64,000 bases of DNA, from NCBI RefSeq assembly GCF_034044635.1, contig NZ_JAXCLX010000001.1, forward strand, positions 2,356,001 through 2,420,000, read 5' to 3'. This document shows positions 8,975-18,488 of the stretch, piece after piece. The stretch is from Dongia rigui (GTDB lineage: Bacteria; Pseudomonadota; Alphaproteobacteria; Dongiales; Dongiaceae). Numbering within the stretch: the first letter of the stretch is position 1; each line of letters begins with the position of its first letter. The notes under the pieces are model-generated. The model was not told the origin of the DNA. It ran no database searches and saw nothing but the letters and a program-made list of their open reading frames with translations. The position numbers were made by a program, and so were the translations under genes.

Positions 8975-10072
8975 CTAACCCTTTGCGACCAGCACCGGAT
9001 TTGCTGCCGCGGTTGCCGCCAGCGTGACGCTTTCGGGCGCTTCCAGGCCGACGCTTTCGATCTCGTCGGCGCGCTTGATCGCCTTGTCGGTCGAGATGCG
9101 GATCTGGCGGACATCCTCCACCGCCTGGTCGAAATGGCTTTGCAGCTTGCCCACACGCGTATCGAGGCGGTCGAGGTCCTTGGCCAGTTCGCCGACCTTG
9201 GCCTGGATGACATGGGCCTGTTCGCGCATGCGCACATCCTTCAAGACCGCGCGCATGGTGGTGAGGGTCGCCATCAAGGTGGTGGGCGAGACGATCCAGA
9301 CGCGCGAGCGGCCGGCTTCCTCCACCAGATTGGGGAAATTGGCGTGGAGCTCGGCATAGACGGCTTCGGACGGCACGAACATCAGCGCGCAATCCGCCGT
9401 CTCGCCGGGCACGATGTACTTCTCGGCGATCGCCTTCACATGCACGCGGATCGCCACCGAGAATTCGCGCCGCGCCTGGGTGAGCGCCACATCACCGTCC
9501 GCGTCACGGATGGCGCGGTAGGATTCCAGCGGAAATTTGGAATCGATGGCGATGGCGCCGGGCGGGTTGGGGAGCTTGAGCAGGCAATCGACGCGCTTGC
9601 CCTCGCCCAAGGGCGCCTGGAACTCGTAATTGGCATTGGGCAGCGCGTCCTGGACGATGGCCGCCAGTTGCACCTCGCCGAAGGCACCGCGCGCCTGCTT
9701 GTTGGAGAGGATGTCCTGCAGGCTGACCATGCGGGTGGAGAGCTCGGCGATGTTTTTCTGGGCGGCGTCGATGACGGCCAGGCGCTCCTTGAGCTCGCCC
9801 AGAGATTGTCCGGCTTCGGTCGCCGACAGGGCGAGACGCTCCTGCACCCGGTCGGAAAGCTGGTTGAGGCGCGCATCGAGGCGCTGGTCGATCGCCGCCT
9901 GGGACGAGGCCTGGGTGGCGGCCAGGGACTGCAACTGCCCCGCCAACTGGTCCAGACGCGGGTCGGGGGCGGGGAGCGGCGCCGGGCGATGCCCGCGCCA
10001 GACCAGGATCAATACTGCCACCAGCAACAGGGCAATGAGGGCGAGGAGCGCCAGCATTGGGCTCGAATCCAT
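8975..10072 (-). CDS. rmuC: DNA recombination protein RmuC family
   Basis: 365 aa. An N-terminal membrane anchor (LALLALIALLLVAVLILVW) is followed by a long coiled coil (about 40-125, rich in Leu/Gln/Ala/Arg) and a conserved nuclease-like domain (about 130-330) with RGAFGEVQL, RVDCLLKLP and AIDSKFPLESY, typical of RmuC. The family limits inversion-type rearrangements; the active chemistry is not firmly established. It is transcribed away from def, and the gap between them holds an inverted repeat of family A. Confidence 0.92.
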   Translation of the reverse strand: MDSSPMLALLALIALLLVAVLILVWRGHRPAPLPAPDPRLDQLAGQLQSLAATQASSQAAIDQRLDARLNQLSDRVQERLALSATEAGQSLGELKERLAVIDAAQKNIAELSTRMVSLQDILSNKQARGAFGEVQLAAIVQDALPNANYEFQAPLGEGKRVDCLLKLPNPPGAIAIDSKFPLESYRAIRDADGDVALTQARREFSVAIRVHVKAIAEKYIVPGETADCALMFVPSEAVYAELHANFPNLVEEAGRSRVWIVSPTTLMATLTTMRAVLKDVRMREQAHVIQAKVGELAKDLDRLDTRVGKLQSHFDQAVEDVRQIRISTDKAIKRADEIESVGLEAPESVTLAATAAANPVLVAKG

Positions 10073-10203
10073 GGCGAAACCTCGGAATCAGGGCAAAGGG
10101 AAGCGAATCGGGGTGCCTCGGCACCCCACCTCGCTTGACGATAGCCCGGGGAATCCATAGGTAAAGCGCGAAAGCAGCCCACTGTCACCGCGTAGTGGCA
10201 CCA

Positions 10204-10309
10204 CCCCTCACCCCGACCCTCTCCCCGCAAGCGGGGCGAGGGGGTTTTGAGCGTGGTCGCTATTGAGCCCCTCGCCCCTCTGGGGAGAGGGGTTGGGGTG
10301 AGGGGGGCT
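10204..10309. repeat. dispersed inverted repeat, family A
   Basis: The outer arms CACCCCTCACCCC and GGGGTGAGGGG are complementary, enclosing CCCCGCAAGCGGGG and CCCCTCTGGGGAGAGGGG hairpins. The same composite occurs at five other intergenic places in the window. It fills most of the rmuC-def gap. Confidence 0.8.
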
Positions 10310-10331
10310 CGAAGACTCGCCTTTTTATGGA

Positions 10332-10865
10332 ATGAGCATGGCCAAGTTACCGATCCTCGTTGCTCCTGACCCGCGGCTGGCCAAGAAGTCAGAGCCCGTC
10401 GCCGAGGTGAATGACGAGATTCGCCAGTTGATGGATGACATGCTGGAGACGATGTATGTCGCCCCCGGCATCGGCCTCGCCGCCCCCCAGGTCGGCGTGC
10501 TGAAGCGCGTCATCGTCATCGATATCGCCGGCGAGGACGAAGCCCCGGCCCCCTTGCGCATGGCGAACCCCGAAATCGTCGCGGTTTCGGATGACGATGC
10601 CGAATACAACGAAGGCTGCCTGTCGGTGCCGGATCACTACGCCGATGTGGTGCGCCCAGCCTCCTGCACCGTCAAATATCTCGACGAGAACAATGTCGCA
10701 CGCGAAGTGACGGCGGAGGGGCTGCTCGCCACCTGCCTGCAGCACGAGATCGACCATCTCGACGGCGTGCTGTTCATCGATCACCTGACCTCACTGAAGC
10801 GCAACATCATCCTGCGCAAGCTCTTGAAGCAGAAGAAGGCCGGCGCCGGCGGCGTTCCGGCTTGA
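10332..10865 (+). CDS. def: peptide deformylase
   Basis: 177 aa (175 if the second ATG at 10338 is used; neither has a strong Shine-Dalgarno). All three deformylase motifs are present: [10 protein letters not shown] (46-55), EGCLSVP (94-100, metal ligand Cys96) and HEIDH (138-142, the two metal His and catalytic Glu). It removes the formyl group from nascent proteins. It is followed eleven bases later by fmt, which adds that group to initiator tRNA, and then by truA: a common def-fmt-truA arrangement. Confidence 0.97.
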   Translation: MSMAKLPILVAPDPRLAKKSEPVAEVNDEIRQLMDDMLETMYVAPGIGLAAPQVGVLKRVIVIDIAGEDEAPAPLRMANPEIVAVSDDDAEYNEGCLSVPDHYADVVRPASCTVKYLDENNVAREVTAEGLLATCLQHEIDHLDGVLFIDHLTSLKRNIILRKLLKQKKAGAGGVPA

Positions 10866-10876
10866 CGGGCTTTCCC

Positions 10877-11788
10877 ATGCGCGTCGTCTTCATGGGCACG
10901 CCGGATTTTGCGGCCGCTGCCTTGGCGGCGCTGATCGCGGCCGGGCATGAGATCGCGGCCGTCTATTCGCAGCCACCGCGCCCTGCCGGCCGCGGCCAGG
11001 ATCTGCGCAAATCACCCGTCCAGCAATTGGCCGAGCGGCACGGCTTGCCGGTGAGGCATCCGGTGTCGCTGAAATCGCCGGATGCGCAGGCGGAGTTCGC
11101 TGCCCTCAATGCCGATATCGCCGTCGTCGCGGCCTATGGCTTGATCCTGCCGAAAGCCGTTCTTGCGGCACCGCGCCTGGGATGCCTCAACATCCATGCC
11201 TCGCTGCTGCCGCGCTGGCGCGGTGCGGCACCCATCCAGCGCGCGATCCTTGCCGGTGATGCCGAGACGGGCATCACCATCATGCAGATGGATGAAGGTC
11301 TCGATACCGGGGCGATGCTGGTGAAGGAGAGCGTCGCCATCGGGCCAGAGATGAATGCGGGGGCGCTGCATGACGCGCTGGCGGGCCTTGGCGCGCGGCT
11401 GATCGTCGAGACGCTGGCGGCACCTTTGCCGGTGGCCGTGCCGCAGCCGGCCGCGGGTGTCACTTATGCCGCCAAGATTTCCCCGGCCGAGGCGCAGATT
11501 GATTGGTCGAAGCCGGCTGCCGACACCCTACGCCAGATCCGCGCCTTCGCGCCAGTGCCCGGTGCCTGGTGCATGATGGAAGACGGCGCGCGGCTGAAGG
11601 TGCTGGCTGGGGAGATCGTGCAGAAATCGGGCACGGCCGGTTTGGCCCTCGATGACGCGCTCACCGTCGGTTGCGGCGAAGGTGCCCTGCGTCTCACCTT
11701 GCTGCAGAAGGCCGGCAAGAAAGCCATGAACGCCGGCGATTTCCTGCGCGGCCAGAAGGTGCCGGCGGGCACGCGGTTCTTCGCATGA
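10877..11788 (+). CDS. fmt: methionyl-tRNA formyltransferase
   Basis: 303 aa from the ATG at 10877; an upstream in-frame TTG at 10862 overlaps def and is less likely. The N-terminus [12 protein letters not shown], the catalytic region [17 protein letters not shown] (His107) and the Asp in [10 protein letters not shown] identify the 10-formyl-THF-dependent transferase domain. The C-terminal OB-like domain begins around residue 205. It formylates Met-tRNAfMet for initiation. Its stop overlaps the truA start (ATGA). Confidence 0.97.
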   Translation: MRVVFMGTPDFAAAALAALIAAGHEIAAVYSQPPRPAGRGQDLRKSPVQQLAERHGLPVRHPVSLKSPDAQAEFAALNADIAVVAAYGLILPKAVLAAPRLGCLNIHASLLPRWRGAAPIQRAILAGDAETGITIMQMDEGLDTGAMLVKESVAIGPEMNAGALHDALAGLGARLIVETLAAPLPVAVPQPAAGVTYAAKISPAEAQIDWSKPAADTLRQIRAFAPVPGAWCMMEDGARLKVLAGEIVQKSGTAGLALDDALTVGCGEGALRLTLLQKAGKKAMNAGDFLRGQKVPAGTRFFA

Positions 11789-12522
11789 CGCGATTCAAGC
11801 TCACCATCGAGTATGACGGCGGGCCCTTCGTCGGCTGGCAGCGCCAGGATAACGGCCTCTCTATCCAGCAAGTGCTGGAGGAAGCCGTCACGGCGACGGT
11901 CCAGGAAACCACGATGGTCTATGGTGCCGGCCGCACTGATGCCGGTGTCCACGCCCTGGCCCAGGTGGCGCATGTCGATATCGAGAAGGCGATCGAACCG
12001 GCGCGGCTGATGGCGGCGCTCAACTTCCACATGAAGCCCAATCCGGTTGCGGTCACGGCCTGCGAGATCGCAGCCGACGATTTCCATGCGCGCTTCTCGG
12101 CGACAGGCCGGGCCTATCTCTATCGCATCGTCAATCGCCGCGCGCCGCTGGTGATCGACCGGGGTCATGCCTGGCATTTGGGCAGCGCTCTCGATGCCGG
12201 TGCCATGCATGAAGCGGCGCAGCGCCTCATCGGCAAACACGACTTCACCAGCTTTCGCGCCTCGCTTTGCCAAGCGCAATCGCCGGTGAAGACACTCGAC
12301 CGGCTGGATGTCATGCGCCAGGGCGAAGAGATCCAGGTGATCGCCGAGGCGCGCTCGTTTCTGCATCATCAGGTGCGCAACATGGTCGGCACCTTGCGCC
12401 TGGTGGGCGAGGGGAAATGGTCGGCCAATGATGTGACCCGTGCCCTCGAAGCGCGCGACCGCTCAGCGAGCGGCCCGACCTCGCCGCCCGACGGGCTTTA
12501 TCTGACGCGGGTTGTTTATTAG
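11785..12522 (+). CDS. truA: tRNA pseudouridine(38-40) synthase
   Basis: 245 aa, normal for the family. The catalytic aspartate is Asp52 in [11 protein letters not shown]; other family motifs are [11 protein letters not shown] and [13 protein letters not shown]. It isomerises uridines 38-40 in the anticodon arm of many tRNAs. Coupled to fmt by an ATGA overlap. It ends one base before the convergent higA antitoxin gene. Confidence 0.97.
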   Translation: MTRFKLTIEYDGGPFVGWQRQDNGLSIQQVLEEAVTATVQETTMVYGAGRTDAGVHALAQVAHVDIEKAIEPARLMAALNFHMKPNPVAVTACEIAADDFHARFSATGRAYLYRIVNRRAPLVIDRGHAWHLGSALDAGAMHEAAQRLIGKHDFTSFRASLCQAQSPVKTLDRLDVMRQGEEIQVIAEARSFLHHQVRNMVGTLRLVGEGKWSANDVTRALEARDRSASGPTSPPDGLYLTRVVY

Positions 12523-12523
12523 C

Positions 12524-12814
12524 TCAGGCGGCGCGCGGGCGCACTTCTTGGCGGATCTTGGCGCCTTCTTCGGCTGCGGCTTTCTTCAGATCGTATAATG
12601 CCTGAAGATTGAGCCAGAACTCGGCCGTGGTCCCGAAATAACGCGACAGACGCAAAGCGGTGTCAGCAGAAATGGCACGCTTGCCTTTGACAATTGCCAG
12701 AATGCGGTTGGCCGGCACATGCAGCGCCAAGCCTAGCGCATTGGCGCTTATGTCGAGTGGGCGCATGAACTCTTCCAGAAGAATTTCGCCCGGATGAATG
12801 ACAATTGGTTTCAT
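12524..12814 (-). CDS. higA: HigA-family antitoxin
   Basis: 96 aa. Begins MKPIVIHPGEILLEEFMRPL, the conserved start of HigA (VapI-like) antitoxins, then an XRE-type helix-turn-helix (ISANALGLALHVPANRILAIVKGKRAISADTA) and the tail FWLNLQALYDLKKA. It should neutralise the toxin encoded nine bases upstream and repress the operon. Toxin-first gene order is the rule for higBA. Confidence 0.93.
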   Translation of the reverse strand: MKPIVIHPGEILLEEFMRPLDISANALGLALHVPANRILAIVKGKRAISADTALRLSRYFGTTAEFWLNLQALYDLKKAAAEEGAKIRQEVRPRAA

Positions 12815-12823
12815 CTGTTCACA

Positions 12824-13102
12824 TCAATGATAATCGACAATGCCAACCTCGATCGGCTGCTTGCCCTGCCAGCGAAAGACAATGCGCCACTGATCGTTGA
12901 TCCGAATGCTGTACCAACCCGACCATGATCCCTTTAACGCTTCCAGCCGATTGGCCGGCGGGACGCGCAACTCCTCGAGCGTCGTGGCGACATGAAGCAT
13001 GTAGAGCTTGCGCAGGGCGATCCGCGCAATATTGCCAAAACGACGGGAATTGCCGTTGTCCCACAGCGCCTCCGTTTCCTTGTCCCGAAACGAGCCGATC
13101 AT
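12824..13102 (-). CDS. higB: HigB-family (RelE/ParE-fold) toxin
   Basis: 92 aa from the ATG at 13102, matching typical HigB length and start (MIGSFRDKETEALW); a longer in-frame start at 13153 is possible but would overlap the tetR 3' end. Conserved family features are RRFGNIARIALRKLYMLH, PPANRLEALKG, SIRINDQWRIVFRW and the end GIVDYH. HigB proteins cut mRNA on the ribosome. No clear Shine-Dalgarno precedes 13102, so the start is inferred from homology. Confidence 0.9.
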   Translation of the reverse strand: MIGSFRDKETEALWDNGNSRRFGNIARIALRKLYMLHVATTLEELRVPPANRLEALKGSWSGWYSIRINDQWRIVFRWQGKQPIEVGIVDYH

Positions 13103-13145
13103 ACGCGTAAGATAGTACGCGGCGCGTATTAAGACAAGTGGCCCG

Positions 13146-13814
13146 TCAACCAACCTTGGCGACGGCCGGGGCCGGTTCTTCGCGTTTGGCGCCAGCCATG
13201 AAGCGGCCGGCTTTCAGGTTATCGACCCAGTCATGGGCGATCTGGCGCGCCTCTGACGCGGTGAAGGTCGAGGGGTCGAGGCAGTGTTCCAGCCACAGTC
13301 CATCGAGCAAGGCGGTGAGCGCCAGCGCCGCGATGCGCGGGTCGAGACCGAGCTTCTTTTCCTCGGCGATGCCGCTGATATAGCGCTGCAGGCGCTTGCG
13401 GTAATCGGCATAGACCTTGCCGTGAATCTCGTGGATCACCGGATCGGTGCGGGTGAGGCTCCAGAAGGTGAGCCAGACGCCGAGGAGATCCGGGTTCAGC
13501 ATCGGCGTCGAGAAGCTGGCATCGACGAAGGCGCGGAGTTGCGCCTCGGGTTGATCGGGTGCTGCGGCGAGCGCCGCGCGGAGGCCTTTTTCGACCTCTT
13601 TCCCGGTCCAGCGATAGGTCTCGGCGATGAGGTCATGCATGCCGGCAAAATGATGCCGCACGAGGCCCGGCGAAACCCCGGCTTCGGCCGCCACGACGCG
13701 GACGGTCGTCCCATCGAGTCCATGCCGGGCGAGGCTCCGCGCGGTTGCCTCGATCAGCTGGCGTCGGCGGGATTCGGGTAAGTCACGGGTAAATTTGGGT
13801 TCTTTTTCAGCCAC
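13146..13814 (-). CDS. TetR-family transcriptional regulator (BetI-like)
   Basis: 222 aa, GTG start with GAGAGG eight bases upstream. The N-terminal helix-turn-helix reads GLDGTTVRVVAAEAGVSPGLVRHHF, a BetI-like TetR signature; the rest is a helical ligand-binding domain. It is transcribed divergently from a gamma-butyrobetaine-type dioxygenase gene, and the 161-base intergenic region holds a dyad over a -10 box. The simplest reading is that it represses that gene and possibly itself in response to a quaternary-amine ligand; the ligand is inferred only from context. Confidence 0.88.
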   Translation of the reverse strand: MAEKEPKFTRDLPESRRRQLIEATARSLARHGLDGTTVRVVAAEAGVSPGLVRHHFAGMHDLIAETYRWTGKEVEKGLRAALAAAPDQPEAQLRAFVDASFSTPMLNPDLLGVWLTFWSLTRTDPVIHEIHGKVYADYRKRLQRYISGIAEEKKLGLDPRIAALALTALLDGLWLEHCLDPSTFTASEARQIAHDWVDNLKAGRFMAGAKREEPAPAVAKVG

Positions 13815-13915
13815 GGGCTGTGCCTCTCAACTACTCGGTCGCTAATACGAAACGAGTGTAATACGCCGTGGCCCCAGGGTTGAGCCAATTTTGGCCCCAC
13901 GGCCAGATTTCTCTT

Positions 13916-13944
13916 GAGTGCTGTACATTTGTATAATAGTACTC
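13916..13944 (+). promoter_or_regulatory. probable promoter with overlapping operator dyad for the dioxygenase gene
   Basis: A consensus TATAAT lies at 13932-13937. It is embedded in an imperfect dyad GAGTGCTGT (13916-13924) and ATAGTACTC (13936-13944), 7 of 9 positions complementary. No good -35 at 17 bases is visible. The position fits repression by the divergent TetR protein. Confidence 0.5.
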
Positions 13945-13975
13945 CGGCGAGAAATCCACCCCAGGGAGTCCCGCC

Positions 13976-15106
13976 ATGACCCATCTCACCCATGCCGCGA
14001 TCCAGCGCGATGCCGTCGAGATCGCCTTTGCCGATGGCAGCACGCATCTTTTCGGCCTCACCTGGCTGCGCGACCATTGCACCTGCGCCAGCTGCCGGCA
14101 TCCCGAAACGCAGCAGCGCCTGCTCGACACCTTCGCACTGCCGCAGGATCTCAACCTCGCCACCCTGGCGCTGGGTGCTGGCGGCACGACGCTGTCGCTC
14201 GGCTGGGCCGATGGCCATGAGAGCGTGTTTGCAGCCGGTGATCTCGCAGAAAGCCTGCGGCCCGTGGGCATCCTCACCTCCGACATCACGACCTGGAACG
14301 ATGCCGAGATATCGGCCGACTTCCCGCAGGTCGACTTCGATGCATTGATGGCGGATGATGCGGTGCTCGAGACCTATCTGGAGAAGATCGAGCGCTTTGG
14401 TTTCTGCTTCGTCGAGGCGACGCCGGGAACGCCGGAGGCAACGCAAGCGGTCGCCAAGCGTGTCGCCTATATCCGCGAGACGATCTTCGGCGGCTATTGG
14501 GATTTCACCGCCAATATGGAGCATAAGGACACCGCCTATACCTCGATGGCGATCGGTCCGCATACCGACGGCACCTACAGTTTCGATGCGCCCGGCTATC
14601 AGATGTTCCATTGCCTGGCGGCGGATTGCACAGGCGGCGAGAACGTCTTCGTCGATGCCTTCCGCATCGCCGAGATCATGAGGGGCGACACGCCGCAGCT
14701 CTACCGTGTGCTCACGCAAGTCGAGGTGCCGGGGCAATATATCGACCTCGAGAAGGGCATTCATCTGATGGCGCGCCGGCCGCTCTTCCGCGAAGATTCA
14801 ACGGGTCGCCTGGCGCAGGTGTCGTTCAACAACCACGACCGCGCGCCCTTCGCCCTGGAGCCCGCGCGCATGGCGCTGTTCCAGCAGGCCTATGCGATGT
14901 TCGCCAAACTCGCCAATGACCGCAGCCTGCAATATCGCCGCCGCCTGCTGCCCGGGTCGGTGGTGCTGTTCGACAATTGGCGCCTGTTGCATGCGCGCGA
15001 TGCCTATACCGGCTATCGCCGCTTGGCCGGCGCCTATCTCAACAAGGAAGACGTCGAGAGCCGCCTCCGCGTCCTGCGTTTGAAGAAGGCACAGCGGGCG
15101 GCTTAA
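13976..15106 (+). CDS. gamma-butyrobetaine / trimethyllysine dioxygenase family protein
   Basis: 376 aa. The N-terminal domain has the zinc ligands Cys35, Cys37, Cys40 and His42 in HCTCASCRH; the C-terminal double-stranded beta-helix binds Fe(II) through His196 and Asp198 (GPHTDGTY) and His339 (LLHARDAY). The family uses 2-oxoglutarate and oxygen to hydroxylate gamma-butyrobetaine (to carnitine) or trimethyllysine. The exact substrate cannot be told from sequence. The divergent TetR gene and the methylamine module at 29-37 kb suggest quaternary-amine metabolism. The start is the ATG closest to the family N-terminus; CAGGGAG lies upstream. Confidence 0.87.
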   Translation: MTHLTHAAIQRDAVEIAFADGSTHLFGLTWLRDHCTCASCRHPETQQRLLDTFALPQDLNLATLALGAGGTTLSLGWADGHESVFAAGDLAESLRPVGILTSDITTWNDAEISADFPQVDFDALMADDAVLETYLEKIERFGFCFVEATPGTPEATQAVAKRVAYIRETIFGGYWDFTANMEHKDTAYTSMAIGPHTDGTYSFDAPGYQMFHCLAADCTGGENVFVDAFRIAEIMRGDTPQLYRVLTQVEVPGQYIDLEKGIHLMARRPLFREDSTGRLAQVSFNNHDRAPFALEPARMALFQQAYAMFAKLANDRSLQYRRRLLPGSVVLFDNWRLLHARDAYTGYRRLAGAYLNKEDVESRLRVLRLKKAQRAA

Positions 15107-15120
15107 GCGGGACGCCTTCA

Positions 15121-15233
15121 AGCCCCTCTCACCACGAAGTGGGGTGAGGGCTGCCGGCAACGCGTTCGAACGGTCCGCCCCTCCCCCTGCCCTCTCCCCG
15201 CACGTGCGGGGCGAGGGTTGCGGAGGGGGCGCG
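15121..15233. repeat. dispersed inverted repeat, family A (variant)
   Basis: It contains CCCCTCTCACCACGAAGTGGGGTGAGGG-like and CTCTCCCCGCACGTGCGGGG-like hairpins between the dioxygenase and nuclease genes. The remaining 15234-15381 is AT-rich and probably carries the promoter of the next gene. Confidence 0.7.
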
Positions 15234-15381
15234 GCCAGGGTTCCAGCGTCAAGCGCTTGATATTCTTGAACGACAGTTCAGATATTAACGTCTATTGAAT
15301 TGAATTTATTTACCTAATTGTCATCCAGACTAAAGATTGCCAAGCTAGGGTCATGCTTTGGGCGTCTTGGGGAGGGTGACA

Positions 15382-16881
15382 ATGAAGAAGCTTCACTGGG
15401 TGGCGTTGCTGTTGGCGGCGCTGTTGATTTCGCCCGGGCGCGGTCGCGCCGAGGATACGCAGACCCTGCGTATCATGACCTTCAATATCTTCCTCGGCGG
15501 CGACCAGGTGAGCTTTGCCAAGGTGATCGAGGCGATCAAGGCATCGAAGGCCGATATCGTGGCGCTGCAGGAAGCCGAAGGGCATACGCGCGAGATCGCC
15601 GATGCGCTGGGCTGGCCCTATGCCGTGGCCAATCGCAATGTCATTTCGCGCTTACCGCTGTTCGCGCCGCCGACCGCGATCGGCCCGGATGGTAACGACC
15701 TCAATTACCTCTTTGCTGAAATCACGCCGGGCAAGTTCGTGGCGGTGGCCGACGTGCATCTCCCCTCCGACCCTTACGGCCCCTATGCCTTTCGTGAGGG
15801 CAAGTCGGCCGAGGAGGTGATGAAGCTGGAGGAAGAGACTCGCCTCCCCGCCATTACCGCCTATATCGAGCCCTTGAAGAAGCTGGCCGATAGCGGCGTG
15901 CCGGTGGTGGTGCTCGGTGATTTCAATTCGCCCTCGCATCTCGACTGGACCAAGGCCATGGTGGGCAAGCGTCCCCAGATCACGGCGCCGATGGACTGGC
16001 CGGCTTCGAAGGCGCTGGCCGATGCCGGCTTCACCGATGCCTACCGCGCCGTTCATCCAGACCCGGTGGCCAAGCCCGGCATCACCTGGAGCTATGGCTA
16101 TCCCTTCCCGCATCTTGACGCCAATGAGGCGCTCGACCGCATCGACCTCATCCAGGTGGCGGGGCCGGCCAAAACAACCGCTGCCGAGATTGCCGGCGAT
16201 CCGAAGATGCCGGATACCGACATTCCCGTCTCGCCCTGGCCGTCCGACCACCGCGCAGTCACGGCGACGCTGGATGTAACGCCGGGGCCTGTCCCGGCGA
16301 TGGTCTCGATCGAGCCGCGCTCGGTCAAGGTCGGCGACATGGTGCGCATCCGCTTCCATGCCGCGACAGAAGATGGGCGCTATGAGGGCGGGCGCATCGC
16401 CGTCATCGCCGATGGCGGCGATGTGGCGGCACCCTTGCTGTCGCTCTATGCCAATAACGGCACCGACCGGGCAAGTTCGCAGGATCTCGGCACGGCTGGC
16501 CTCGCACCCGGCGCCTATCAGGGCGTGATGCTGGGGGCTGACGGCAAGGAATTGGCACGTGCGCCGTTCTGGGTCGTGGCGCGGGATGCCATGCCGACGC
16601 TCGCCACCGACAAGGCGGATTATGCGGCGGGCGAGCCGGTGGTGGCGCGCTGGGCCAATGCACCGGGCAACCGGTTCGACTGGCTGGGCCTCTTTGCCAA
16701 GGGCGACCCGGCCGAAGACAATTACCAGCAATTCTTCTACATCAATTCGGCCGTCGCGGGATCATTGACGCTCGATAAGGACTTGCTGGGTGATGCGCTG
16801 GCCGCCGGTGATTACGAGCTGCGCCTGATGCGCGACGATGCCTATGCAAGACTCGCGGTGGCCGCGTTTACGGTGAAGTGA
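15382..16881 (+). CDS. secreted endonuclease/exonuclease/phosphatase-fold protein
   Basis: 499 aa from the ATG at 15382, preceded by GGGGAGGG. A signal peptide (KK, hydrophobic core, likely cut after RGRA near residue 23) implies export. The catalytic EEP domain (about 28-305) shows TFNIFLGG, ALQEAEG, ADVHLPSD, VVLGDFNSPS and PWPSDHRAV, carrying the metal and catalytic residues. A C-terminal beta-rich region (about 310-499) looks like two Ig-like modules with no recognised function. The fold includes DNases, sphingomyelinases and inositol phosphatases; the substrate is unknown. It stands alone in its transcription unit. Confidence 0.85.
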   Translation: MKKLHWVALLLAALLISPGRGRAEDTQTLRIMTFNIFLGGDQVSFAKVIEAIKASKADIVALQEAEGHTREIADALGWPYAVANRNVISRLPLFAPPTAIGPDGNDLNYLFAEITPGKFVAVADVHLPSDPYGPYAFREGKSAEEVMKLEEETRLPAITAYIEPLKKLADSGVPVVVLGDFNSPSHLDWTKAMVGKRPQITAPMDWPASKALADAGFTDAYRAVHPDPVAKPGITWSYGYPFPHLDANEALDRIDLIQVAGPAKTTAAEIAGDPKMPDTDIPVSPWPSDHRAVTATLDVTPGPVPAMVSIEPRSVKVGDMVRIRFHAATEDGRYEGGRIAVIADGGDVAAPLLSLYANNGTDRASSQDLGTAGLAPGAYQGVMLGADGKELARAPFWVVARDAMPTLATDKADYAAGEPVVARWANAPGNRFDWLGLFAKGDPAEDNYQQFFYINSAVAGSLTLDKDLLGDALAAGDYELRLMRDDAYARLAVAAFTVK

Positions 16882-16895
16882 GGGCCCATATATTC

Positions 16896-17027
16896 TAACC
16901 TCCCCCCTTGAGGGGGAGGTCGCGCGGTACGCGCGGGAGGGGGGTATGGTGCGACTGGCTTCGGTCATTGTGCAGGTGGATGGACACCCCCCTCCCTGAC
17001 CCTCCCCCTCAAGGGGGGGGGAAAGAG
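16896..17027. repeat. dispersed inverted repeat, family B
   Basis: CCTCCCCCCTTGAGGGGGAGG, then GCGCGGTACGCGCGGGAGGGGGG, a short spacer, and the complementary ACACCCCCCTCCCTGACCCTCC. A near copy lies at 37108-37230. Both are at gene 3' ends. Confidence 0.8.
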
Positions 17028-17031
17028 CTCA

Positions 17032-18330
17032 TCAAAACAGGAAATCGCCCGCCCGCAGGCTGTCGATATCCGTATTCTTGATCGTCATCATGAAGGCGCC
17101 GCCGCCGTCGATAGTGGCTAGGATGCCGACATCCGCGCCGTTCTGGAAAGCGTGGTTGTTGAGGAGATCATTGAAGCTGTCGACGCTGGTGCCGCGAAAA
17201 TCGAGGCGGTCGCCGTCCTGGGTGCTGAAGTCCTGCACCTTGTCGCCGCCGGCGATGAAGATGTCGGCGCCTTCGTCGCCGAAGAGGTCGTCGATGCCGA
17301 GGCCGCCGGAGAGCGTATCGTTGCCGGTGCCGCCATGGAGGGTGTCGTTGCCCGAACCGCCATCCAGCGTGTCTCGCTGGTCACCGCCGAACAGACGGTC
17401 ATTGCCATCGCCGCCTTCGAGCGTGTCGTCGCCCGCTTCACCGAAGAGGACGTCGAGGTCGCCTTCTCCCCGCATCCTGTCATTGCCGCTGCCGCCAAAG
17501 AGCCAATCGGTGCCCTCGCCAGCAGACAGGAAGTCATTGCCGTCGCCGCCGTCGAGCGTGTCGCTACCGTCAGAGCCGGAGAGATCGTCATCGCCGGCCT
17601 GGCCGGAGAGCGTGTCATTGCCGGCACCGCCCATCAAATCGTCGTTGCCCGAACCGCCATTTAAGATGTCGTTGCCCTCTTCGCCCAGGAGAATGTCGCC
17701 GTCGGCGCCGCCGTCGATGAAGTCGTTGTCATCGCCACCCTCGATCCAATCGCCGCCTTCGCCACCCTCGATGTAATCGTTGCCGTTGTCGCCGCGGAGT
17801 AGATCGCCGCCGTTCTCGCCGAAGAGCCGGTCGTTGTCGCTGCCGCCGCGTACGTAATCATCGCCGAGGCCGCCATAGACGGTGTCGTCACCGGTGCCGG
17901 CATAGATGGTGTCGTCATCGTCGTATTTGGTGCCGGCCTGCACGGCGACCGGCTTGTCGAAGCCGCCATAAATCAGATCGTTGCCACGACCGCCGTCGAT
18001 TGCGTCATTGCCCCGACCGCCGACGATGCGGTCGTCATTGCCCGGGCTGTTGCTGACGGTGATGTAGGCGCCATCCCAGAACACGTCGTCAACCGGCGGG
18101 TTGTCGCCATAGATGTCGTCACCATGCTCGCTGCCGGTGATGTCGTCATTGCCGGCGCCACCCACCAGCAGGGCATAATCGCCGTCGGCGATGAGGGTGT
18201 CGTTGCCGCCGCCACCGAACAGGCGGTCATCGAGCCACAGCGTATTGGCGCGCAGCGTCTCGCTGCTGTCCGTGCCGAGCACCGTCTTGTTCCAATAGGT
18301 GCCGTTCTCGTAGAGCCTGTTCCGGATCAT
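17032..18330 (-). CDS. RTX-type calcium-binding repeat protein
   Basis: 432 aa from the ATG at 18330, with GGAGG five bases upstream. From about residue 30 it is built of glycine/aspartate nonapeptides of the type GGxGNDxLx, such as GGSGNDTLHGGTGNDTL, which bind calcium in a beta-roll. The C-terminus DKVQDFSTQDGDRLDFRG resembles type I secretion tails. No catalytic domain is visible, so it may be an adhesin, S-layer-like or matrix protein. It follows a second RTX gene by 158 bases, a gap holding a small GC hairpin. No type I secretion genes are in the window. Confidence 0.88.
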   Translation of the reverse strand: MIRNRLYENGTYWNKTVLGTDSSETLRANTLWLDDRLFGGGGNDTLIADGDYALLVGGAGNDDITGSEHGDDIYGDNPPVDDVFWDGAYITVSNSPGNDDRIVGGRGNDAIDGGRGNDLIYGGFDKPVAVQAGTKYDDDDTIYAGTGDDTVYGGLGDDYVRGGSDNDRLFGENGGDLLRGDNGNDYIEGGEGGDWIEGGDDNDFIDGGADGDILLGEEGNDILNGGSGNDDLMGGAGNDTLSGQAGDDDLSGSDGSDTLDGGDGNDFLSAGEGTDWLFGGSGNDRMRGEGDLDVLFGEAGDDTLEGGDGNDRLFGGDQRDTLDGGSGNDTLHGGTGNDTLSGGLGIDDLFGDEGADIFIAGGDKVQDFSTQDGDRLDFRGTSVDSFNDLLNNHAFQNGADVGILATIDGGGAFMMTIKNTDIDSLRAGDFLF

Positions 18331-18488
18331 CTCATCCTCCTCGAAAGGGCCGAAAGCGGCCCGGTTGGGAGGGAGGTGGGCGGGAATCGGAGATGTCGTT
18401 GTGAAGCCGTTCACAGGAACGCAGAACACCCCCTCCCCAGCAAGGGGGAGGGGGATGCTTGTTAGCGGGCCAGTCTGCGGCCGTCGTT

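Noticed and set aside
15267-15280. TGAAC-N4-GTTCA, resembling a Gram-positive SOS box
   Set aside because: Alphaproteobacterial LexA sites are usually direct GTTC repeats; a single short dyad upstream of an unrelated nuclease-fold gene is weak evidence.
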